DNA of 64,000 nt. It comes from Kitasatospora sp. CB01950 (lineage in GTDB: Bacteria > Actinomycetota > Actinomycetes > Streptomycetales > Streptomycetaceae). The DNA lies in NCBI RefSeq assembly GCF_001905465.1, contig NZ_LISX01000012.1, positions 62,001-126,000 of the forward strand. Reading direction: 5' to 3'. The notes beneath the pieces were generated by a model. That model did not search any database, was not told the origin of the DNA, and was given only the letters and a program-made list of their open reading frames with translations. How positions within the stretch are numbered: position 1 is the stretch's first letter; each line of letters starts with the position of its first letter. The position numbers and the translations under genes were made by a program. This document shows positions 49,945 through 57,454 of this stretch, piece by piece.

Positions 49945-52900
49945 TTGTCCTCCACGAACCGGAGCCGGGCAGCCACGTCCCGGCGGCGGCCGCCGACCAG
50001 GAAGGCGGACAGCAGCGGCAGGGCGGCGGTCCCGGCCGCCAGGATCAGCACCTGGCCGAGCGGCAGCCCGACCAGGACCTCGGGTGTCGGCGGGGTCGCC
50101 GCCGGGGTGAGCACCACCAGCGGCACCACCAGGTGGGCCAGCACGGCTCCGAGCAGCAGCCCGACGCCGGTGCCGATGCCCACCAGCACGACCTGTTCGG
50201 CGGCGGCGGTGCGCCGCAGCAGCCGTCGGGGGGTGCCGAGGGCGAGCAGCACCGCGGACTCGCCGGCCCGTTCGCCCGCCGAGGCGGCCGCAGCGGCGGC
50301 GAAGCCGATGGTGGCGAGGACGGCGGCGGCCAGCGCCAGCGCGGCGAGCGCGCTCTGCGGGGCGGCGCTCAGCGGGTCGCCGGACCGGGCGGCGACGTCG
50401 TCCTCGCGGAGCGTCAGCCGCTGGGCGGTCGCTCCGGAGCGCAGCGCGGCGGCGGCCTCGGCGGGGGTGCGGTCGTCGGGGCCGGTGGCGGGCAGCCACC
50501 ACTCGGAGACCGGCGCGAGTTCGGCGCTGCGGTCGTTCAGCCAGCGGTCGGTGGTGGCGAGGTCGAGCAGCAGCGCGCTCGCGCCGTACACGGGCAGCGC
50601 CTCGACCTGGCCGGTGATCCGGACGGGCACGCTGGTGTTGCCGTCCTGGACCTTGATCAGGTCGCCGACCTTGGCGCCGGCGTCGGTCAGGTAGGCGCGG
50701 GTGGCCAGGCCCTTGACCTCGGGGCCGGTCATGCTGCCGCCGGGGGCGTACACCAGGGCGTGCTTGCTGTCGCGCGCCTCGGTGGGGCTGCCGGGCGGGG
50801 GCGGGGTGTAGGAGGCGGTCATCATCCGGTCCTGGTCGGGGCCGCTCACCCGCACGGGGGAACCCGACGCGAGGCTCCAGGCGCCGGCGGGCGCGGAGAC
50901 GGGTGTGGGCGCCGCGGTCACGGAGTCGGCGACGGCCAGCCGGCGGAGCGTCACCTCGCTGGCGGCCTCGCTGGAGTTCGTGCCGTACGTCAGCTCCAGG
51001 CCGGTGAGGGTCAGCGGCGCGGCGACGGAGCCCAGCGGTGCGGCGGTCAGCGCGTTCAGGTTGACGGAGAGGGTGGTCTCGCCGCGGATCGGCAGCTGCG
51101 GGGCCAGGATGCGGTACGCCGCACCGAACTTGTCGCGCAGCTGGAGCCACAGGTCGGGGGCCGTCAGCTGCTGCTGCCGCCAGGGCGGGACCGACCCGTC
51201 GGTGGGGAGGTCGGCGACGTGGACGTCCAGGGTCAGGTCGATCCGGGACGGCGTGCCGGGCAGCGGGACGCCGGTGGGCTGCGGCTCGGCGAGCGGACCG
51301 AACAGCTCGGTGGCCGGGCGGTGGTCGAACAGGTCGGGCCGGACGTGCAGTTCGGCCGCGGCGCGGGCGGTGTCGGTGAGGATCACCCGGCCCTTCCGGT
51401 CGCCGGGCAGCCACTGGTCGAACCCGGCGACCGGGAGCAGCCGGTCGCCGCCGGGCAGCGTCGCGTACCGGCCGCCCTGGCCCATCGGCGGCAGCGCGGA
51501 CGCCTGGATCCGCAGGCCGCCCGCCGCGGCGAAGTCGGCCTGGTCGTGCTGCGAGTCGCGCCAGGCGGCGTGCTGACCGAGCGCCAGGACGCCGGTGGCG
51601 ACCGCCAGCACCAGCAGCAGCACCGGGCCGTTCGCCCGGCCGGGGCGGCGGGCCAGCTGCCAGCCGCCGAGCGCCGGGCCGAGCCCGCGGCCGCGGGCCG
51701 CCAGCCGGGCGCCGAGCCGTGCCGCGAACGGCAGCACCCGCAGTACCAGCAGCGTTCCCGCGCAGAGCGCCAGGGTGGGCGCCGCGACCAGCACCGGGTC
51801 GATGCCCAACTGCCCGGAGGAGTCGGCCGACAGGCCGCCGGTGCGGGCGTCGAGCTGCTGGTAGGCGATCACGGCGAGGGCCAGCAGCGTCAGGTCGGCG
51901 CCGGAGCGGGCCGCGGTGGAGACCACGGCCTGCCGGCGCGACACCACCCGCTCGCCGCCGCGCCGCAGCAGGCCGGGCAGCGCGGCGAGGAGGACGCAGG
52001 CCAGTGCGCACAGCGCCGCCACCGGCCAGCGGACGGCCGTGTCGGTGTGCGCCAGCGGCAACCCGGCGAGCGGGCCCCAGGAGGTGAGCAGCTGCAGCAG
52101 CGGAGCGGTCAGCAACGGGGCGAGCACGGCGGCGGGCAGCGCGAGCAGCAGCGTCTCCAGCACCGTCCAGGCGACCAGTCGGCCCCGGGTCGCGCCGCGC
52201 GAGGTGAGCAGCGCGTTCTCCGGCGACTGGCGCTCCGCCACCAGGTGCACCACCAGCAGCAGCGCGGCGCCCGCGAGCACCGCGAGCTGCAGCGCGCCGA
52301 TCAGCAGGGTGGACCGGGTGACCAGCGTCGCCGAGTTCAACTCGGCCAGCAGGGCTGGTAGTTCGGAGGTCTGCTGGAGGTCGGGGCTGTACTGCTTGGC
52401 GAGCTCCGGCAGGTGCTCGGCGCGGGAACGGATCCGGTCGATGCGCTCCGGGTCGGCGGTGGAGAAGTCGGCGGTCAGCATCGCGTTCCGGCGGCCCTGC
52501 GCCAGCAGGCCGGAGGTGAACACGCCGTCGTCCACCAGCATCGGCCCGTACGTGGTGAAGCCGCTGATCTGGATCTCGCGGCCACCAAGAGGGTCGAGCC
52601 GCCAGTAGGGGTCGTCCCGGTCGGCGACCTGGTAGACGCCGGTGACGAGGAGCGTCAGCGGCTTGCCGCCGTACCGGTCGGAGAGGGTGATCTGCGCGGG
52701 CAGCGCGTCCTCGGCCAGGCCGAGCCGGACCAGGGTGCTCTTCGGCACGGCCGCCCGGACCGTCCCGCCGGTGCCCGGGCCCGCGGCGGCGCCCTCGGCG
52801 GTCGGCCACTGGCCGGCCGCCAGCCGGACCTGCCCGTGGTCGAGCGCGGCCAGCACCGTCAGGTCCGCCTCGTGGGTCGGGTTCGGCGGGCCGGGCAGCC

Positions 52901-53198
52901 CGTAGGCGCGGCTGAGCGCCAGGGACTGCGTGGCGACCGGCAGCCCGTCGAACAGCCGGGCGCCGAGCGCGGCGGCCTTCGCGTCGTCCGCCGACCTGGT
53001 GTCGACCGTGTGGTCGGCGCTCAACTGCACGACCGGTCGACCGCCGCCGTGCAGGTTCCGGCGCAGGCCGGCCTCAGCGGCGGTGCGGTTGAAGGCGACC
53101 AGTGTGGTCAGCACCGTCGTGGTGATCAGCACCGTGAAGAGCACGGCGGCAGCCAGCGGCAGCCGCCCGCGAAGTCGGCGCAGGACAAAGCCGAGCAT
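49941..53198 (-). CDS. FtsX-type ABC permease (very large)
   Basis: A 1,085-residue membrane protein, larger than usual. It has an N-terminal helix (LPLAAAVLFTVLITTTVLTTLVAFN), an extracytoplasmic domain (about 35-270), helices with SPENALLTSRGATRGRLVAWTVLE, a middle helical part, a second large extracytoplasmic region and C-terminal FtsX helices (GESAVLLALGTPRRLLRRTAAAEQ). It starts the operon at ATG 53198 with GGGGGAAGTGGGAA. It is divergent from the ATPase gene at 53355; the two operons share a 156-base promoter region. Confidence 0.88.
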   Translation of the reverse strand: MLGFVLRRLRGRLPLAAAVLFTVLITTTVLTTLVAFNRTAAEAGLRRNLHGGGRPVVQLSADHTVDTRSADDAKAAALGARLFDGLPVATQSLALSRAYGLPGPPNPTHEADLTVLAALDHGQVRLAAGQWPTAEGAAAGPGTGGTVRAAVPKSTLVRLGLAEDALPAQITLSDRYGGKPLTLLVTGVYQVADRDDPYWRLDPLGGREIQISGFTTYGPMLVDDGVFTSGLLAQGRRNAMLTADFSTADPERIDRIRSRAEHLPELAKQYSPDLQQTSELPALLAELNSATLVTRSTLLIGALQLAVLAGAALLLVVHLVAERQSPENALLTSRGATRGRLVAWTVLETLLLALPAAVLAPLLTAPLLQLLTSWGPLAGLPLAHTDTAVRWPVAALCALACVLLAALPGLLRRGGERVVSRRQAVVSTAARSGADLTLLALAVIAYQQLDARTGGLSADSSGQLGIDPVLVAAPTLALCAGTLLVLRVLPFAARLGARLAARGRGLGPALGGWQLARRPGRANGPVLLLVLAVATGVLALGQHAAWRDSQHDQADFAAAGGLRIQASALPPMGQGGRYATLPGGDRLLPVAGFDQWLPGDRKGRVILTDTARAAAELHVRPDLFDHRPATELFGPLAEPQPTGVPLPGTPSRIDLTLDVHVADLPTDGSVPPWRQQQLTAPDLWLQLRDKFGAAYRILAPQLPIRGETTLSVNLNALTAAPLGSVAAPLTLTGLELTYGTNSSEAASEVTLRRLAVADSVTAAPTPVSAPAGAWSLASGSPVRVSGPDQDRMMTASYTPPPPGSPTEARDSKHALVYAPGGSMTGPEVKGLATRAYLTDAGAKVGDLIKVQDGNTSVPVRITGQVEALPVYGASALLLDLATTDRWLNDRSAELAPVSEWWLPATGPDDRTPAEAAAALRSGATAQRLTLREDDVAARSGDPLSAAPQSALAALALAAAVLATIGFAAAAAASAGERAGESAVLLALGTPRRLLRRTAAAEQVVLVGIGTGVGLLLGAVLAHLVVPLVVLTPAATPPTPEVLVGLPLGQVLILAAGTAALPLLSAFLVGGRRRDVAARLRFVEDK

Positions 53199-53354
53199 GT
53201 TCCCACTTCCCCCGTCACCGGTCAGCGTGTACCGGATGGCGGACGACTCTGTCAGATACGAACGAGCAGCGGAAGGGCCTTGCGCAAACAGGCTCGGAGG
53301 TGGGCAGAATCGATCCCCTTCCTTCACAACGGCGCGCGCACGGGGGACCAGAGA

Positions 53355-54068
53355 ATGAACGAAACCGACAAGTCTTCGCCGATGGTCGTGGTCGAGGAGC
53401 TCTGGCGCAGCTTCGGCAGCGGTGAGCGCACCGTGCACGCACTGCGCGGGGTCTCCTTCACCGCGGCCCGCGGCGAACTCACCGCCCTCAAGGGCCGCTC
53501 GGGCTCCGGCAAGACCACCCTGCTCAACCTGGTCGGCGGGCTCGACACCCCGACCGGCGGACGGATCTCGCTCGACGGCGCCGACCTGTCCGCCCTCGAC
53601 GAGTCGGGGCGGCTCGCGCTGCGCCGCGACCGGATCGGCTTCGTCTTCCAGTCCTTCGGGCTGCTGCCGACGCTCACCGCCGCCGAGAACGTCGGCGTCC
53701 CGATGCGGCTGCGCCGGCTGCCCGCCGCCGAACGCGAGGAGCGGGTCCGCACCCTGTTGGCGCTGGTCGGGCTGGCCGACCACGCCGCGCAGCGGCCCAC
53801 CGAACTCTCCGGCGGCCAGCAGCAGCGGGTGGCGATCGCCCGGGCGCTGGCCAACGAACCGGCCCTGATCATCGCGGACGAGCCGACCGGCCAGCTCGAC
53901 TCGGAGACCGGCCTGGCCGTGATGGAGCTGCTCCGCGCGGTGGTCCGCTCGCAGGGCGTCACCGCGCTGGTCGCCACCCACGACCCGGCCCTGATGGCGC
54001 AGGCGGACCGGGTGATCGAACTGCACGACGGCACGGTGAGCCTGCCGGAGGCCGCTGCGGCGAGCTGA
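53355..54068 (+). CDS. MacB/LolD-type ABC ATPase
   Basis: A 237-residue ATPase with Walker A GRSGSGKTT, signature LSGGQQQRVAIARALA, Walker B ALIIADEPTGQLD and VATHD. It has normal length for the LolD/MacB group and no extension. It is divergent from the permease/permease/ATPase operon, giving two ATPases for two permeases. The two could form alternative complexes with either ATPase. ATG 53355 is at the end of gaccagaga. A strong hairpin follows. Confidence 0.92.
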   Translation: MNETDKSSPMVVVEELWRSFGSGERTVHALRGVSFTAARGELTALKGRSGSGKTTLLNLVGGLDTPTGGRISLDGADLSALDESGRLALRRDRIGFVFQSFGLLPTLTAAENVGVPMRLRRLPAAEREERVRTLLALVGLADHAAQRPTELSGGQQQRVAIARALANEPALIIADEPTGQLDSETGLAVMELLRAVVRSQGVTALVATHDPALMAQADRVIELHDGTVSLPEAAAAS

Positions 54069-54079
54069 CCCGCACGTCC

Positions 54080-54110
54080 TGCGGGCCACCGGCGCAGCGC
54101 CGGTGGCCCG
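54080..54110. terminator. Very strong bidirectional terminator hairpin
   Basis: A 15-base arm (54080-54094) and its exact complement (54096-54110) surround a single central base, so the practical loop is about three to five bases. It lies between the convergent ATPase gene (ends 54068) and the membrane protein gene (ends 54122). No T-tract is present. Confidence 0.82.
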
Positions 54111-54121
54111 CCGCATGTCGG

Positions 54122-54721
54122 TCAGGGGGAGGGGATGACCCGGGCGAAGTCGTGGTGGGTGCGGACGGCCCGGTCCCACTCCAGGGTGCGGATCAGCCGG
54201 TGCACGACCAGCAGCGGAATGACGCCGAAGACACCGAACGACATGTCGACGAATTGCCAGAACAGCGGGATGTCGCGCAGCGGACCGCAGATCAGCGCGA
54301 GCGGAACGACGCCGCCGCAGGCGATCATCGCCCAGCGGATCACCCACACGTTGCGCACCGGATCCTTCAGCGGGCCCCAGAACGCGGCCGCGATCACCAG
54401 GTGCGCGAACGCCAGCCAGTCGGTGCCGTAGGCGAGGAACGGGTGGCTGCCGTAGCCGTCGGCGACGCCGTCGCCGACCCGCAGCACCCAGGCGTCCAGC
54501 GCGGGGAGCGCGTCGGCGAGGCCGGTGGCGTCCATGAACCTCACCAGCAGCGAGGTCTCGGTCTGCAACGGGAACGCGGTCAGCCCGCTGAGCACGAGGC
54601 AGACGATGAACAGCCACAACCAGCGCCTGATACGGCGTTGAACAAGTGCGGTGTCGGTGACGGTGGCAGGACCGGGGCCGGCGGTGGTGGAACCGGTCGG
54701 GGCGGTGGCGATGTCGGACAT
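54122..54721 (-). CDS. Small multi-helix membrane protein of unknown function
   Basis: A 199-residue protein. A polar Ala/Thr/Pro-rich N-terminus (about 35 residues) precedes four predicted helices (WLWLFIVCLVLSGLTAFPL, WLAFAHLVIAAAFWG, WAMIACGGVVPLALICG, FGVFGVIPLLVVHRLI). No known signature was found. ATG 54721 follows GGAGGGGGGATTCCCC. It is divergent from the condensin-like operon; the palindrome TTGAACGCGTTCAA lies 74-87 bases upstream of its start. It may share regulation with that operon. Confidence 0.75.
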   Translation of the reverse strand: MSDIATAPTGSTTAGPGPATVTDTALVQRRIRRWLWLFIVCLVLSGLTAFPLQTETSLLVRFMDATGLADALPALDAWVLRVGDGVADGYGSHPFLAYGTDWLAFAHLVIAAAFWGPLKDPVRNVWVIRWAMIACGGVVPLALICGPLRDIPLFWQFVDMSFGVFGVIPLLVVHRLIRTLEWDRAVRTHHDFARVIPSP

Positions 54722-54794
54722 GGGGAATCCCCCCTCCATGACGCGGGTGCCGGAGACGGCACGCAGTGTCGCGAGAAGGACTCTAGACCTGAAT

Positions 54795-54808
54795 TTGAAC
54801 GCGTTCAA
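54795..54808. promoter_or_regulatory. Perfect palindrome TTGAACGCGTTCAA, candidate operator
   Basis: A perfect 14-base inverted repeat lies in the gap between the divergent membrane protein gene (start 54721) and the condensin-like operon (start 54879). A copy differing at one central position occurs at 16636 near the racemase gene, in an equivalent divergent gap. Both fit a dimeric repressor site, but the regulator is unknown. Confidence 0.65.
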
Positions 54809-54840
54809 CACGCTGGAACAGCTTCCCCCAAACGGGACGT

Positions 54841-54879
54841 TTCGGACCTGTCCACGGAAAGCCCTAATCTTGTCCCCCG
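54841..54879 (+). promoter_or_regulatory. Candidate promoter, leaderless start of the condensin-like operon
   Basis: TAATCT at 54865-54870 resembles a -10 box. TTCGGA at 54841-54846 is a weak -35 with 18-base spacing. The predicted transcript start (about 54877-54879) coincides with the GTG start codon, and no ribosome site precedes it, so the mRNA is probably leaderless. Confidence 0.5.
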
Positions 54880-56399
54880 TGACCGCCATCGCAGACCAGC
54901 CCACCAGGCCCGCCCCCGGACCGGCCGCCGACGAGGGACTCGCCCGCCGGCTCAAGGCGCTCGCCTGCACCGCGCCGCTGCACGACCTCGACAGCCGCAA
55001 GGTCAACCTGGCCGGCGAGTACGCCTCGTACACGATGGCCGAGATCGGCCTCGCCGCCATCGACCTGGTCACCCTCAACATGGACTTCGACACCGGGGCC
55101 GACCGCGACATAGTCCTCGGCCGCCTCCTGCCCCGGATCGCCGCCCAGAACCCCGGACGCGCCGTCACCGAGCACGAGCGGGTGGCCCGCTGGGTGCTCG
55201 AATCGCTCATCAACGTCGGCAGCGTCGATCGCGGCTTCCGCGCCGTCTACGGCACCTTCGGCCCCGACGGCGAATACACCCGCCGCGACTACGACTTCAA
55301 GCTCATCGAGGAAGTCCCCGGCCAGGACGGCGGCGTCTACCTGCGCACCACCGACGAGGCCGTCAACGTCCTCGTCGGCGCCCTCGACACCGACGTGACG
55401 AGCGCTCAGATCGCCGCCGAGGTCAAGCTGGAGGTGCTGATCCGCCGCGGCCGCCTCGCCGACGCCCAACTCGCCGCCGAACAGGCCCGCTACCGCACCG
55501 TCCAGTACGCCGAGACGCTGCGCCGCGCCCTGGAGGCCACCCGCCGCAACGTCCGGGCCGTCGACTGGATGGAGACCGTCCCCGACCTGATCGACGAGGC
55601 GCTCGACCACATCGCCGACCGGTACCGGCACGAGAACGCGATCCTCACCAACATCCGCAAGGCCCGCGACGAGAGCGCCGACGCCGAGCACAAGCGGCGC
55701 GCCGCCGAACTCGTCGACATCGTCAAGGACTGCATCCGCCGGCACACCCAGCTCCAGACCCGCCTGCTGGAGGCCGGCCCGCTGTTCCGCGCCGAACAGG
55801 ACCGGCAGGCGTTCTCCGCGCCCACCGCCCGGGCCGGCATCGACCTGTACGGTCAACTCCTCGCACCCGTTCTCACCCTGCCGCTCGCGGACGCCACCCG
55901 GCCCACCGACGCGTTCTTCGCCCGCGGCACCGGACTGCGCACCCCCGTCTCGGTCCGGGTCAGCGACCTGGTCGAACTGCTGCTCACCCCGCCCGTGGAA
56001 CGCGAACACCTCGGCGTCGAACTGCCCGAACCCGACCTGGTCGCCACCCCCGACGACAGCCGCTTCTCCGAAGCCCAGCTGGAGACCGCGCTCGACCTGC
56101 TCGACCTGCCCGCCGACGCGCCCCGCCGGCTCTCCGGCCTGCTCGCCGACGCCCGCGCCCGCGGCGCCGAACTCGCCGAGGACGGCGAGGAACTCGCTTA
56201 CCTGGTCGCCCTGTTGGCCGTGCACGCGGCCAGCCCGCCGGTCGGTACCGCGTACCGGCAGGGCGAGGAACGCCTGCTGTTCGCCGTCGACGACGGCACC
56301 CGCCTGGACGACCCCGGCTTCGGCGGCGCGGACCTGATCGTCGGCAGCGCCCTGCTGGACGCCGCCGGCATGGCCGCCGACCGCCGGGACGCCAAGTGA
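54879..56399 (+). CDS. Kleisin-like subunit of a MukF/JetA-type condensin (component A)
   Basis: A 506-residue, largely helical protein. Central blocks IRRGRLADAQLAAEQARYRT, TVPDLIDEALDHIADRYRHE and HKRRAAELVDIVKDCIRR, plus its position as first gene before a small winged-helix-like gene and a giant SMC-like ATPase, point to a MukF, MksF or JetA-type kleisin. Kleisins bridge the two heads of the SMC dimer. The call rests on layout and helix pattern, not on a clear signature. GTG 54879 appears leaderless. It is followed by a 115-base gap with short repeats. Confidence 0.62.
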   Translation: MTAIADQPTRPAPGPAADEGLARRLKALACTAPLHDLDSRKVNLAGEYASYTMAEIGLAAIDLVTLNMDFDTGADRDIVLGRLLPRIAAQNPGRAVTEHERVARWVLESLINVGSVDRGFRAVYGTFGPDGEYTRRDYDFKLIEEVPGQDGGVYLRTTDEAVNVLVGALDTDVTSAQIAAEVKLEVLIRRGRLADAQLAAEQARYRTVQYAETLRRALEATRRNVRAVDWMETVPDLIDEALDHIADRYRHENAILTNIRKARDESADAEHKRRAAELVDIVKDCIRRHTQLQTRLLEAGPLFRAEQDRQAFSAPTARAGIDLYGQLLAPVLTLPLADATRPTDAFFARGTGLRTPVSVRVSDLVELLLTPPVEREHLGVELPEPDLVATPDDSRFSEAQLETALDLLDLPADAPRRLSGLLADARARGAELAEDGEELAYLVALLAVHAASPPVGTAYRQGEERLLFAVDDGTRLDDPGFGGADLIVGSALLDAAGMAADRRDAK

Positions 56400-56514
56400 C
56401 CGGCCGTCCCACCCGCACCGGCCGCACCGGCCGCACCGCGCGCACTGCCCGCAGCACCAGCACCGCCCGCAGCACCCGCAGCACCCGCAGCACCCGCACC
56501 GAAGGAGCACCCGC
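56400..56514 (+). repeat. Short-repeat gap between condensin genes A and B
   Basis: The 115 bases between the genes consist mostly of ccggccgcac-type units (56418-56440) and at least three tandem cccgcagca nonamers (56480-56510). Two short families therefore adjoin. The ribosome site GAAGGAG for the next gene follows directly. It looks like a variable-number repeat but no gene is seen. Confidence 0.55.
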
Positions 56515-57405
56515 ATGACCACCAGCGCCGAGGCGTGGGCACCGCAGGACGCCGAACCGGCCGCCGCCGCTGCCGCCGCGCCCGCGCCGATCAGCCCGGC
56601 GGACGTCGCCGAAGCGGCCCGCCTGGTCTCCTTCGGCCTGCAGGCCAAGCTGCTGCCGTCCCGCGACGCCGAGTACGCCGAACTGGTCCGCCGCTACCGC
56701 GACGACCCGCCGTTCGGACGCCTCGCCGACGCCGTCGCCACCGGCATGGGCCTGGTCGTGCTGGAGGTCTCGCCACGGGCCGGCATGGCCGTCGCCGCCG
56801 CCGAGGACTCGGTGTTCGCCGTCCGGATGGGCGACTACTCGCGCCGCGCCAACTCCGAGTCCACCGACCGCTTCCTGCACGGCCTCGCGCACCTCGCGGT
56901 CGCCGCGCTCGCCTTCCCCCGCCCCGAGGACCTCGCCGACGACGGCTACCTCGGCCGGGTCTCCGTCAACGGTGTGGACGCGTTCGTCCGGCAGGCCTGC
57001 CGCCGCCTGGAGGAACGCGCCGCCGCCGAGGGCAGCAACACCGACCCGGCGAGCGCCGCCCCCGCGCTGGAAGCCGCCTGGCGCGTGTGGGCCCGCCGCT
57101 CCGCGACCGGCGCCACCAAGGATGCCCGCCGGCTGTCCGGCTCCACCACCGGCATCGTCTCCAAGGCGGTGTCCTTCCTGGTCGACTCCGGCTTCCTGCA
57201 GAAGACCTCCGACGACGCCGGCGGCACCTACCGCACCACCGCCCGCTACCAGTTGCAGGTCCGCGACCTGGCTGGCAGCGCCGCCATGGCCGAACTCCTC
57301 GACCTGGGCGTCGTCCCCGTCAGCGACGGCACCGCCACCCTGCTGCCGCCCGACGACAGCGACGAACTGGTCGCCGACGCCGGCCTGCCGTTCCACTCGC
57401 TCTGA
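56515..57405 (+). CDS. Winged-helix-like second subunit of a MukE/JetB-type condensin (component B)
   Basis: A 296-residue protein. An Ala/Pro-rich start precedes ADVAEAARLVSFGLQAKLLPSR, YAELVRRYRDDPPFGRLADAVATG and a long helical part. A wing-like segment GIVSKAVSFLVDSGFLQKT with TYRTTARYQLQVRDLAG looks like a winged helix. Size, acidity of the C-terminus and gene order match MukE, MksE or JetB (DUF4194-like), the accessory protein that binds the kleisin. No enzyme motif is seen. ATG 56515 follows GAAGGAG. Component C starts 49 bases after its stop. Confidence 0.6.
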   Translation: MTTSAEAWAPQDAEPAAAAAAAPAPISPADVAEAARLVSFGLQAKLLPSRDAEYAELVRRYRDDPPFGRLADAVATGMGLVVLEVSPRAGMAVAAAEDSVFAVRMGDYSRRANSESTDRFLHGLAHLAVAALAFPRPEDLADDGYLGRVSVNGVDAFVRQACRRLEERAAAEGSNTDPASAAPALEAAWRVWARRSATGATKDARRLSGSTTGIVSKAVSFLVDSGFLQKTSDDAGGTYRTTARYQLQVRDLAGSAAMAELLDLGVVPVSDGTATLLPPDDSDELVADAGLPFHSL

Positions 57406-57454
57406 CCCGCCCCCGCCACGTTCTGAACTGACCGCTCCAGGAGAACCACCGCAC

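Noticed and set aside
52333..52350. gccgagttcaactcggc inverted repeat as a further operator copy
   Set aside because: It lies inside the permease coding sequence, has a different half-site and is explained by codons.
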